A stretch of 13,237 nucleotides of DNA. Source: an uncultured Oscillospiraceae bacterium. GTDB taxonomy: Bacteria; Bacillota_A; Clostridia; Oscillospirales; Oscillospiraceae. The position numbers and the translations under genes were made by a program. This document shows positions 6,597 through 13,237 of the stretch, in pieces; position 1 is the stretch's first letter; each line of letters begins with the position of its first letter. The notes under the pieces are model-generated. The model was not told where the DNA came from, made no database searches, and saw nothing but the letters and a program-made list of their open reading frames with translations. Location of the stretch: positions 1-13,237 of the forward strand of contig CAAEOU010000179.1 in the NCBI GenBank assembly GCA_900757695.1, written 5' to 3'.

Positions 6597-7865
6597 TTGA
6601 AACACCGTCTTTCTCTTTCCAGTAAAAAAGGCGTTCTGCTAAAAAACACCTTCATGCTGTATATTCTGCAATTCTCCAACTATTTTTTGAGTCTGGTGGC
6701 CGTTCCCTACGAATCACGGGTACTCAGCCCGGTAAACTACGGAAAGCTGGGGGTTGCTGCCGCTATCATGGTCTATTTCCAGCTGGTCATCGACTTTGGC
6801 TTTCTGCTCTCCGCCACAGAAGAGGTTTCCCGGCGCAGAGATGACAAGGAAGCCGTATCCAAAATTCTCACCGCCGTCACCATCAGCAAGCTGTTTTTAG
6901 CCGGTATTTCCGCCGTAGTCCTGCTGATCCTCTGCCGGGCTATTCCCGGCTGGCGGGCAGATACGGGCTTCTACTTTCTATACTTCATTGCCACGGTACT
7001 GACCTCCCTGATGCCGGACTATCTGTACCGGGGCCTCGAAAAAATGACCGCCATCACCGTCCGAAGTGTCCTCATCAAAGCCTTTTTCACCGCTGCAATC
7101 TTTGCATTTTTGAAGCAGCCCGGAGACTATTATGTGGTGCCCCTGCTGAACATTATCGGAAACGGTGCGGCGCTGCTGGGGGTCTACATCCATCTGTATC
7201 GCCATCTGCACATTCGCTTTGGACGTGTCAGCCGTCAGGATGTATTTTCCCGGTTCCGCAGCAGCATCACCTTCTTCTACTCCCGGATCGCATCCACTGC
7301 CTACACGGCAGCCAATACCATTATTCTCGATCTGATTTCCGCAGGAGGCGCTGCGGTAGGCTTTTACACCTCTGCCGATAAGCTCATTACCACCGCCAAA
7401 AACGGCCTGAGCCCCATTTCCGACAGTCTCTATCCCTACATGACAGCCAATCGGGATTTTAAGCTGGTAAAGAAAGTCCTCACCATTATGATGCCGCTGA
7501 TCATACTGGGCTGTACGGTGGTATTTATCTTTGCAGAGCCGCTGTGCACATGGTTTTTCGGCGCAGATTACGCCGAGACCGGAAAGGTGCTCCGTGCCAT
7601 GCTCCCTGTGGTAGTGGTCATTCTTCCCAGCTACATTCTTGGCTTTCCTACGCTGACCGCCATGGGCCTTACGAAATATGCAAACTATTCTGTGGTATTC
7701 GGTTCCGTGCTCCATGTGCTGAATCTCTGTGTGCTCTACTTTACCGGCCACCTGAACATGGTCTCTCTGGGGATTCTGGTCTCTGTTGCAGAGTCCGCCA
7801 TTTTGATATTCCGCATTGCAGTGATCCTCACCCATAAAAACCGCTGGAAGGAGGAACGTGCATGA
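6597..7865 (+). CDS. Wzx-type oligosaccharide/lipid-linked glycan flippase
   Basis: A 422-residue membrane protein of the MATE/MVF-like polysaccharide flippase group (PF01943-type), which moves lipid-linked glycan units from the inner to the outer face of the membrane. The N-terminal part (FSNYFLSLVAVPYESRVLSP, then VNYGKLGVAAAI) is the typical start of this family. Hydrophobic helices repeat along the whole chain, and the size fits the usual 400-500 residues. The start is TTG at 6597, chosen because GTGAGGA lies about 7-8 bases upstream; the next ATG (residue 20) has no ribosome site and would remove part of the first helix region. It overlaps the next gene by ATGA, so the two are coupled. 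The divergent rrf2 gene is a separate unit. The glycan exported cannot be told from sequence. Confidence 0.88.
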   Translation: MKHRLSLSSKKGVLLKNTFMLYILQFSNYFLSLVAVPYESRVLSPVNYGKLGVAAAIMVYFQLVIDFGFLLSATEEVSRRRDDKEAVSKILTAVTISKLFLAGISAVVLLILCRAIPGWRADTGFYFLYFIATVLTSLMPDYLYRGLEKMTAITVRSVLIKAFFTAAIFAFLKQPGDYYVVPLLNIIGNGAALLGVYIHLYRHLHIRFGRVSRQDVFSRFRSSITFFYSRIASTAYTAANTIILDLISAGGAAVGFYTSADKLITTAKNGLSPISDSLYPYMTANRDFKLVKKVLTIMMPLIILGCTVVFIFAEPLCTWFFGADYAETGKVLRAMLPVVVVILPSYILGFPTLTAMGLTKYANYSVVFGSVLHVLNLCVLYFTGHLNMVSLGILVSVAESAILIFRIAVILTHKNRWKEERA

Positions 7866-8983
7866 CCCTCTCCAGCTTAATTTCCGGTGCGGCATGGACG
7901 CTGTGCCGGCTGCTTCCGGTGAAAAAGAATAAAGTCGTTTTCTCTCACTTTTACGGAAAGGGCTTTGGTGATAGCCCGAAAGCCATCGCCCTTGCCCTCC
8001 GTGACGCCGCCCCTGGCGCAGATATTGTATGGCTGATTTCCGATCCGTCAGTGGCTCTGCCGGTGGGGATCCGCCCGGCTTCCTACGCCCCCCTCTCCCG
8101 GATCTATCATCTTTCCACCGCCAGAGTCTGGGTGGATGACTGCCGCAAGGGTGCCCGATGCAAAAAGAAGGGGCAGTTTTTCCTGCAAACATGGCATGGC
8201 TTCGCCCTCAAGCAAATCGAGCAGGATGCCGCCGCTTCACTGCCGGCGGATTACCCTGCATACGCCATGCGGGATTCCCGGCAGACCGATCTTATGGTAT
8301 CCGGCAGCCGGTTCATGACCGACCGCTATCGCCATGCCTTCTGGTATTCCGGTGAGGTCGCAGAGTATGGCTCTCCCCGAAACGATATACTGTTCGAGCC
8401 CCCAGACGGACTTCGTGAAAAAGTCTGCGGTGCTCTGGGGATATCACCGAAAAAAAAGCTCATCCTCTATGCCCCCACCTTCCGGGTAGACGGCTCCCTG
8501 AGCGCCTATTCCATCGACATTCCCGGTGTAATCTCCGCCTGCGATCAGCGGTTTGGCGGAGATCACGTTATGCTGCTGCGGCTGCATCCCAATATCGCCG
8601 CCAGTGCCAGTCAGCTTTCCTGCAACGGAAATACCGCTGTTCAGGCCACCAACTATCCCGACATACAAGAGCTGCTTGCGGTAGCAGATGTGGTCATCAC
8701 GGACTACAGCTCCGTGATGTTCGACTTTGCCCTGACCCGCAGGCCGGTCTTCCAGTTTGCCACAGACATCGCCGCCTATCAAAAAGATCGCAGCTTTTAT
8801 TTTCCGCTGGATCAGCTGCCCTTTCCCCTTGCCGAGAGCAATGATGCGCTGCTTTGCGCCATTTCCGCCTATGACGAAGACGCCGCCTCGTCCCGCTGGT
8901 TACAGTTTGCAAAAGAAAATGGTATCCACGAGGACGGCAGAGCCGCCAGCCGCTGTGCCAGCTGGATCCAAGCCCATCTGTAG
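7862..8983 (+). CDS. CDP-glycerol glycerophosphotransferase family protein (TagB/TagF-like)
   Basis: A 373-residue, probably peripheral-membrane, enzyme that would transfer glycerol-phosphate (or a related polyol-phosphate) from a CDP donor to a lipid-linked acceptor. Signature motifs are in order: TWHG at 110-113 and RLHP at 240-243, holding the two conserved histidines, with GSPRND at 170-175 and TDYSS at 280-284. The chain is close to TagB size, not the longer two-domain TagF, so it could be a primase-like enzyme adding one or few units, or a short polymerase. The first ~20 residues are mildly hydrophobic, consistent with membrane association. An AAGGAGG site lies upstream and the ATG overlaps the flippase stop. 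No tagD/tarI-type cytidylyltransferase or TagGH-type ABC exporter is visible here. A strong terminator follows, making this the last gene of a two-gene operon. Confidence 0.9.
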   Translation: MTLSSLISGAAWTLCRLLPVKKNKVVFSHFYGKGFGDSPKAIALALRDAAPGADIVWLISDPSVALPVGIRPASYAPLSRIYHLSTARVWVDDCRKGARCKKKGQFFLQTWHGFALKQIEQDAAASLPADYPAYAMRDSRQTDLMVSGSRFMTDRYRHAFWYSGEVAEYGSPRNDILFEPPDGLREKVCGALGISPKKKLILYAPTFRVDGSLSAYSIDIPGVISACDQRFGGDHVMLLRLHPNIAASASQLSCNGNTAVQATNYPDIQELLAVADVVITDYSSVMFDFALTRRPVFQFATDIAAYQKDRSFYFPLDQLPFPLAESNDALLCAISAYDEDAASSRWLQFAKENGIHEDGRAASRCASWIQAHL

Positions 8984-8990
8984 CACCGTT

Positions 8991-9031
8991 CCCGGACTCT
9001 TTGGAGCATTCCAAAAAGTCCGGGTCCTTTT
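8991..9031 (+). terminator. Intrinsic terminator after the glycerophosphotransferase gene
   Basis: Positions 8991-9005 pair with 9010-9024: an 8-bp GC-rich outer stem (CCCGGACT/AGTCCGGG), one mismatch, a 6-bp inner stem (TTTGGA/TCCAAA) and a GCAT loop, followed by TCCTTTT. It starts 7 bases after the stop codon and isolates this operon from the next promoter. Confidence 0.9.
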
Positions 9032-9055
9032 CATCGCAATTTCCGTAGATTACAC

Positions 9056-9084
9056 TGGACAATCCATAGCCGTTATACTATAAT
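9056..9084 (+). promoter_or_regulatory. Strong promoter of the SGNH-DUF4358-MBOAT-DHHW operon
   Basis: TGGACA -35 (9056-9061), 17-base spacer and a perfect TATAAT -10 (9079-9084). The start would be near 9091, leaving a leader of about 73 bases before the ATG at 9164. A second TTGACA at 9097-9102 has no matching -10. The leader shows no strong hairpin. Confidence 0.85.
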
Positions 9085-9163
9085 CAACATTGGATTTTGA
9101 CAAAACCTGCGCAAATTTATTTCAGACGTTTTCACCGTTTTACATCCACAAGGAGTTGAGGAT

Positions 9164-9982
9164 ATGCCAAAGCCAAAGCACATTGCCGCCCTCGCCGGAG
9201 GCGTGATTTTTTTTCTTCTGATCGTCCTGATTGCAGTAAAGTTGGGCGGCAGTCACGGCAAAAGCACCGAGGAAACTGACGCTCAAATCTCCGCGGGTGT
9301 TGCATATCTTCAGGGGCTTGAGCAGCAGGATCCCGATCAGGTAGATCAGATTCTCAAGCAGCAGCGGCTTCAAAAGCTTCAGGACATGCGGGATGAGCGT
9401 CTGCGCCAGCTGGAATCCGGTGAGATCTCCGTTTGGAGCCTCTTTGAAGACTATGTGCTCTGCGGCGATTCCCGTGCAGAGGGCTTCTCTTTCTATGGCT
9501 TTCTGCCGGAGGAACGCGTTATTGCGGAGACCGGTGCGAATCTGGAGCATCTGGCCCAGCATGTGCCGGACATCGCAGCCCTGAATCCGTCCAATATTTT
9601 TCTCTGCTATGGACTCAATGACATCGGCATGTATGCAACGGTAGATGATTTTTCCGCCCGCTTCACAGAGATCCTGAACGACCTCCATACCCGGCTTCCG
9701 GACGCCGTATGCTACATCAGCTCCATTATCCCCGCCTACGCAGGCAGTGTCACCATGGCCGATATCGCCCCCTATAACACTGCAATGTCCGCCATCTGTG
9801 ATATGCTCCCTTACTGCACCTATGTGGACAACTCCGAGACCGCATCCAAGTACACGGATCTCTGGGAGCCGGATCAGATCCATGTGCAGCGGGATTTCTA
9901 CCCCCACTGGGCAACTGACCTGATCATGGCTGTCTACAATGCAGGACTGGAAGAAGACCAATCGTCTTCCACCGCCAATTGA
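9164..9982 (+). CDS. Membrane-anchored SGNH/GDSL-family hydrolase or acyl-esterase
   Basis: A 272-residue protein with one N-terminal membrane helix (about 7-27) and an extracytoplasmic catalytic domain. A Gln/Glu-rich, probably helical linker covers about 45-86. SGNH blocks are in order: GDS at 101-103 (Ser103 nucleophile), conserved Gly124, GLND at 150-153 (oxyanion Asn152), and DQIH at 237-240 (Asp237 and His240 completing the triad). The catalytic set looks intact. SGNH enzymes beside MBOAT proteins often act as the outer-face acyltransferase or esterase that places or removes O-acetyl groups on wall polymers (PatB, OatA-type domains), so that role is inferred here. The ATG has an AAGGAG site 8 bases upstream. 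It is the first gene of an operon with its own promoter; the next gene starts 22 bases after the stop. Confidence 0.88.
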   Translation: MPKPKHIAALAGGVIFFLLIVLIAVKLGGSHGKSTEETDAQISAGVAYLQGLEQQDPDQVDQILKQQRLQKLQDMRDERLRQLESGEISVWSLFEDYVLCGDSRAEGFSFYGFLPEERVIAETGANLEHLAQHVPDIAALNPSNIFLCYGLNDIGMYATVDDFSARFTEILNDLHTRLPDAVCYISSIIPAYAGSVTMADIAPYNTAMSAICDMLPYCTYVDNSETASKYTDLWEPDQIHVQRDFYPHWATDLIMAVYNAGLEEDQSSSTAN

Positions 9983-10004
9983 TCCGCTGAAGGAGGAAAG
10001 GAAA

Positions 10005-10490
10005 TTGAAGTCTCCAAAAATTATCATACTGGAAGTGCTCAAATGGCTGTGTGTCGCAGGGCTTTTGGTGCTTTTATTTGTACTGCTCTCCTCTACCCGG
10101 GTCAGCCGTGCGGATTTTTCCGATGTACAAAGTGCGGTGCTGGCCGCTGCGGATCTTAGTCCCATGGCAGAAGGCGATAATCAGACCCTGAAGCGTCTCT
10201 ATGGACTCAGCGCCAGCGACTTTGAACATGTCTGCCTTTACTACCCCACCACCAACATGGGTGCAGAAGAGCTGCTGCTGATCCAGCTGAAGGATACCGC
10301 ACAGCAGCAGACCGTAAAGGACGCCATTGCCGCCCGTGTGGATACACAGAAAAAGAACTTCGACGGCTACGGCGTTGATCAGTATGACATGCTGGAAAAC
10401 AGCATTGTAGAAGTACAGGGCAACTACATCCTATTCATCTCAGCCAGTGACCCTGCGCCTGTGCGCAAGGCCTTCCAGGGCGCATTGTAA
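10005..10490 (+). CDS. DUF4358 family membrane-anchored protein
   Basis: A 161-residue protein with one membrane helix (about 11-29) and an outside domain of unknown function. The family fit rests on the pattern around EELLLIQLKD (88-97), the Gln-rich stretch and FDGYGVDQYDML (119-130), ending in GNYILFISA. The start is the TTG at 10005, supported by an AAGGAGG site 8 bases upstream. An in-frame ATG at 9939 would overlap the previous gene by 44 bases and has no comparable ribosome site. No catalytic motif is visible. Genes of this family commonly sit beside MBOAT, SGNH and DHHW genes in Clostridia, which suggests an accessory role in the same envelope pathway. It is 13 bases from the MBOAT gene. 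Confidence 0.85.
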   Translation: MKSPKIIILEVLKWLCVAGLLVLLFVLLSSTRVSRADFSDVQSAVLAAADLSPMAEGDNQTLKRLYGLSASDFEHVCLYYPTTNMGAEELLLIQLKDTAQQQTVKDAIAARVDTQKKNFDGYGVDQYDMLENSIVEVQGNYILFISASDPAPVRKAFQGAL

Positions 10491-10503
10491 GGGGGGCATC
10501 TCA

Positions 10504-11910
10504 ATGACATTCAACTCCATTGTGTTTCTGTTTTCCTTCCTTCCCATCTGCCTGATCCTGTGCTATGTGGTGCCCAAACGGTTCCGTAATGTGCCCATGC
10601 TTCTGTGCTCCCTTGTATTCTATGCATGGGGCAACCCTACCTATCTGCTGCTGATGGCGTTTTCGGTGGTCTTTAACTATCTTACCGGATTGCAGCTTGC
10701 TGCCTATCAGGAAGAAGAGCGGCATACCGGCGCAAAGGTCTCCATGATCTGCGCCGTGGTGGTCAATCTTCTGGTGCTTGGCTTTTTCAAATACTACGGC
10801 TTTTTGCTCTCCACCATCAACAGCCTTACCGGACTTCATCTAAGCGCTCCGGAGCTTCCTCTGCCTCTGGGTATTTCCTTCTTTACCTTCTCCGTCCTCA
10901 GCTATGTGCTGGACGTTTACCACGGTAAAGCAGAGGCCCAGAAGAACTTCCTTGATTTTGCGCTGTTTGTGACCTTCTTCCCCAAGGTGATCTCCGGCCC
11001 CATTGTCCAGTATCACGACATGGCCGCACAGCTGAAAGAGCGTTCCATGAGTCCGGCAAAATTTGGCGCCGGTATCAGTCTTTTTCTGGTTGGTCTTGCC
11101 AAGAAGGTACTGCTGGCCGACAATCTCGGCGTAACATTTTCCGCCATCTCGGGCCTTGATGCCATGTCTGCCGGAACCGCATGGCTGGGCATGATCCTCT
11201 ACAGCCTTCAGCTGTATTTCGACTTCTCCGGCTACTCCGACATGGCCATTGGTCTGGCTCAGCTGTTTGGATTTACATGGGAGAAGAACTTTGACTACCC
11301 GTATCTTTCCACAGGAATCTCAGAATTCTGGCGGCGCTGGCATATCTCTCTGGGCGCATGGTTCCGGGAATATGTCTATATTCCACTGGGCGGCAATCGC
11401 TGCTCCAAAAAGCGTCAGCTTTTGAACCTCAGTGTTGTGTGGCTGCTCACCGGTCTGTGGCACGGTGCCGCATGGAACTTTGTGTTCTGGGGCATCTATC
11501 ACGGACTGCTCGTAATCCTTGAGAAATTTGTACTGAAGGACGCATGGCCGAAGGTACCAAAGACCCTGCGCATCTTTGTTACCACACTTTTGGCCTTCTT
11601 TGGCTGGGTGCTGTTCTTCTCCCCGTCCCTGAGCGGTGCACTCCACTATTATGGACAGATGTTCGGCAGCAGTCACATGGGACTCTTTGACAGTACCTTC
11701 CGGTACTACTTCTTCGGCAGTCTCCGTCTGCTGATCCTTGCCGTCATCGGCTGCGGCCCGCTGGTCCACACCCTGCATCAGCGGATCTGCTATCAGCGCG
11801 GAGGAAAGGCGATCTACATATCCGTGGTACTGTTTCTCCTTCTGCTGATCCTCTGCGTGGCCTATATGTTGAGCGCCACCTATTCCTCGTTCCTCTATAC
11901 ACAATTCTAA
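10504..11910 (+). CDS. MBOAT family O-acyltransferase (AlgI/PatA-like)
   Basis: A 468-residue polytopic membrane protein, normal length for the bacterial AlgI/DltB/PatA group, which carries acyl groups across the membrane for O-acylation of surface polymers. Family signatures include the start FNSIVFLFSFLPI, FKYYGF (95-100), PLGISFFTFSVLSYVLD (121-137), FPKVISGPI (159-167), LYFDFSGYSDMAIGLAQLFG (237-256) and FWRRWHISLGAWFREYVYIP (275-294) with conserved His280. LWHGAAWNF (318-326) carries the catalytic His320. The start is the ATG at 10504 behind an AAGGGGGG site; an in-frame ATG at 10447 lies inside the previous gene. It is flanked by SGNH-type and DHHW-type partners, the usual arrangement for two-step O-acetylation machines. 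The acyl group and acceptor are not shown by sequence. Confidence 0.95.
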   Translation: MTFNSIVFLFSFLPICLILCYVVPKRFRNVPMLLCSLVFYAWGNPTYLLLMAFSVVFNYLTGLQLAAYQEEERHTGAKVSMICAVVVNLLVLGFFKYYGFLLSTINSLTGLHLSAPELPLPLGISFFTFSVLSYVLDVYHGKAEAQKNFLDFALFVTFFPKVISGPIVQYHDMAAQLKERSMSPAKFGAGISLFLVGLAKKVLLADNLGVTFSAISGLDAMSAGTAWLGMILYSLQLYFDFSGYSDMAIGLAQLFGFTWEKNFDYPYLSTGISEFWRRWHISLGAWFREYVYIPLGGNRCSKKRQLLNLSVVWLLTGLWHGAAWNFVFWGIYHGLLVILEKFVLKDAWPKVPKTLRIFVTTLLAFFGWVLFFSPSLSGALHYYGQMFGSSHMGLFDSTFRYYFFGSLRLLILAVIGCGPLVHTLHQRICYQRGGKAIYISVVLFLLLLILCVAYMLSATYSSFLYTQF

Positions 11911-11927
11911 TGAAGGGAGGGTTTCTC

Positions 11928-13237
11928 ATGGATTCTACAATCAATCAATCTGCTTCTGTGCAGGATAACGCCGCACATACAACACGGCCTGAGGGCTCCG
12001 AAGCCGCCGGTAACGGCACCGCTGCTTCCCCGCAGCCCCAGAATGATCCCCAGTATCGGATTGCCGCCGCAAAAAAGCGCCGCCGTATGGTTCGGCAACG
12101 CCGTGCCACTCACAATGTGATTCTGGCCGGAGCGTTTCTTCTGATCCTTCTGCTGTTCTTTCTGATCAATCTATTTGTACAGGATCGGGATTTTTCTGAC
12201 GCCGAAAACCGGAAGCTGGCCCAGAAGCCGCAGCTGACCACCGCTTCTCTTTTAGACGGAAGCTATTTTTCCGACCTTACCAGCTACACCGCCGATCAAT
12301 TCTTTGGCCGGGACCGCTGGATGTCCATGAAGCTGAAGGCAGAAACCCTCATGGGCCGCAAGGACGCTTCCGGCATCTATCTGGGAAAGGACGATTATCT
12401 GCTGGGCGCCCCGGAGACGCCGGATCCCGAGGCACTGTCCCGTACCATAGGCCGCATCAACAGCTTTGCCACCACCCACTCGGATCTTTCCATGCGGATG
12501 CTGCTGGTTCCCGATGCCGCCATGATCTTAAGTGACAAGCTTCCGAAAAACGCACCGGTTCGGGATCAGCTTGCGGACATGGATGCGGCCTCCGCTCAGC
12601 TCTCCGGCTCTGTGCAGTTTATCAGCGCTGCGGACGCCCTGTCTTCCCATTCGGATGAGTACATCTATTATAAGACCGATCACCACTGGACCTCTCTGGG
12701 GGCCTACTACACCTTTACAGCCGCAGTCGGTCAGCTGGGTATTGCCACGCCGGTAAGTAATTACGACACCTATACCGTTACCGACAGCTTTGAGGGCACC
12801 CTTTCTTCCAAAAGCGGCAGTCACCGCACCAAGGATTCCATTGATATTTACCAGCCCAAAAGCGATGTGACCTATTATGTCACCTATGCCGACAGTACCC
12901 AGCGGATCTGCTCCCTGTATCAGTCGGAATGCCTGAACGTCAAGGACAAATACACGGTATTCTTTGGTGGAAACCATCCCAAGGTGGAGATCAGCACCAC
13001 TGCCAACAACGAGCGTGTGCTGCTGCTGTTTAAGGACTCCTACGCAAACTCCTTTGTCCAGTTTTTGACGCCGTATTACCAGAAGATCATCATGATCGAT
13101 CCACGGTACTACTATGACAGTCTCGACTCCATCCTCACCAGCGAGGGGGTCACCGATGTACTGTTCCTCTACAGCGCCGATACATTCCTACGAGATACTG
13201 CACTGGCCGACGTGCTGGAGACCGCCGATACGCAGGC
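11928..13237 (+). CDS. DHHW family protein, SGNH-like, 3' end off window
   Basis: The frame is open for 436 codons to the right edge without a stop, so the C-terminus is missing. Residues 1-48 are polar and rich in Ala, Gln and Asn; a basic cluster at 49-59 (KKRRRMVRQRR) precedes one membrane helix (64-86), placing the rest outside the cell. The name-giving TDHHWTSLGAYY has D251, H252, H253 and W254, and LLLFKDSYANSF has D370-S371. This pair resembles the D-x-H-W and DS(F/Y) motifs of AlgX/AlgJ-type SGNH O-acetyltransferases, so an acyl-transfer role with the upstream MBOAT is likely but inferred. The ATG is preceded by GAAGGGAGGG and starts 17 bases after the MBOAT stop, so it is the fourth gene of the operon. 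Confidence 0.9.
   Translation, partial: MDSTINQSASVQDNAAHTTRPEGSEAAGNGTAASPQPQNDPQYRIAAAKKRRRMVRQRRATHNVILAGAFLLILLLFFLINLFVQDRDFSDAENRKLAQKPQLTTASLLDGSYFSDLTSYTADQFFGRDRWMSMKLKAETLMGRKDASGIYLGKDDYLLGAPETPDPEALSRTIGRINSFATTHSDLSMRMLLVPDAAMILSDKLPKNAPVRDQLADMDAASAQLSGSVQFISAADALSSHSDEYIYYKTDHHWTSLGAYYTFTAAVGQLGIATPVSNYDTYTVTDSFEGTLSSKSGSHRTKDSIDIYQPKSDVTYYVTYADSTQRICSLYQSECLNVKDKYTVFFGGNHPKVEISTTANNERVLLLFKDSYANSFVQFLTPYYQKIIMIDPRYYYDSLDSILTSEGVTDVLFLYSADTFLRDTALADVLETADTQ

Noticed and set aside
6978..8192. A 404-codon minus-strand open frame across the flippase and glycerophosphotransferase genes
   Set aside because: It spans two real overlapping genes, gives a low-complexity His/Gly-rich product and has no ribosome site of note.
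9097..9125. Second TTGACA in the leader of the SGNH operon as another promoter
   Set aside because: At 17-18 base spacing the -10 would be TTTCAG or TTCAGA, a poor match; the promoter at 9056-9084 is much better.
9140..10165. A 341-codon minus-strand open frame opposite the SGNH and DUF4358 genes
   Set aside because: It is antisense to genes with catalytic motifs and membrane anchors; the product is not recognisable.

Overview
The window looks like chromosomal DNA from a moderately GC-rich Gram-positive anaerobe of the class Clostridia, probably near Oscillospiraceae/Ruminococcaceae. This is inferred from strong AGGAGG-type ribosome sites, an S-layer-homology (SLH) protein, an AI-2E/YtvI-type permease, an Rrf2-mnmA pair, a CDP-glycerol-type transferase, and a DUF4358/MBOAT/DHHW cassette typical of that class. 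No mobile element, CRISPR array or rRNA was seen.

Layout. (1) Positions 1-1041, minus: a secreted protein with about eight YD/RHS-like repeats of ~26 residues and C-terminal SLH domains, cut by the left edge, with its own promoter. (2) 1218-3536, minus: tRNA-Leu(CAG) with a near-consensus promoter and encoded CCA, an intrinsic terminator starting on the last tRNA base, then tex, which ends in its own terminator. (3) 3677-4876, plus: an AI-2E family (YtvI-like) membrane protein, convergent with (4) 4926-6421, minus: an Rrf2 regulator with three Fe-S-type cysteines overlapping mnmA by an ATGA. (5) 6597-8983, plus, divergent from rrf2: a Wzx-type flippase (TTG start) overlapping a TagB/TagF-like glycerophosphotransferase, closed by a clear terminator. 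(6) 9164 to the right edge, plus: a second operon with its own strong promoter encoding a membrane-anchored SGNH hydrolase, a DUF4358 protein (TTG start), an MBOAT O-acyltransferase and a DHHW protein cut by the right edge.

How the genes may work together. Blocks 5 and 6 read as an envelope-polymer module: a polyol-phosphate transferase and a flippase build and export a surface glycan, and the MBOAT protein with two SGNH-like partners would move acyl groups across the membrane and attach them outside. The SLH protein at the left edge is the kind of protein held by such a wall polymer. The link between these blocks is inference. Tex, mnmA, the Rrf2 regulator and the tRNA are housekeeping.
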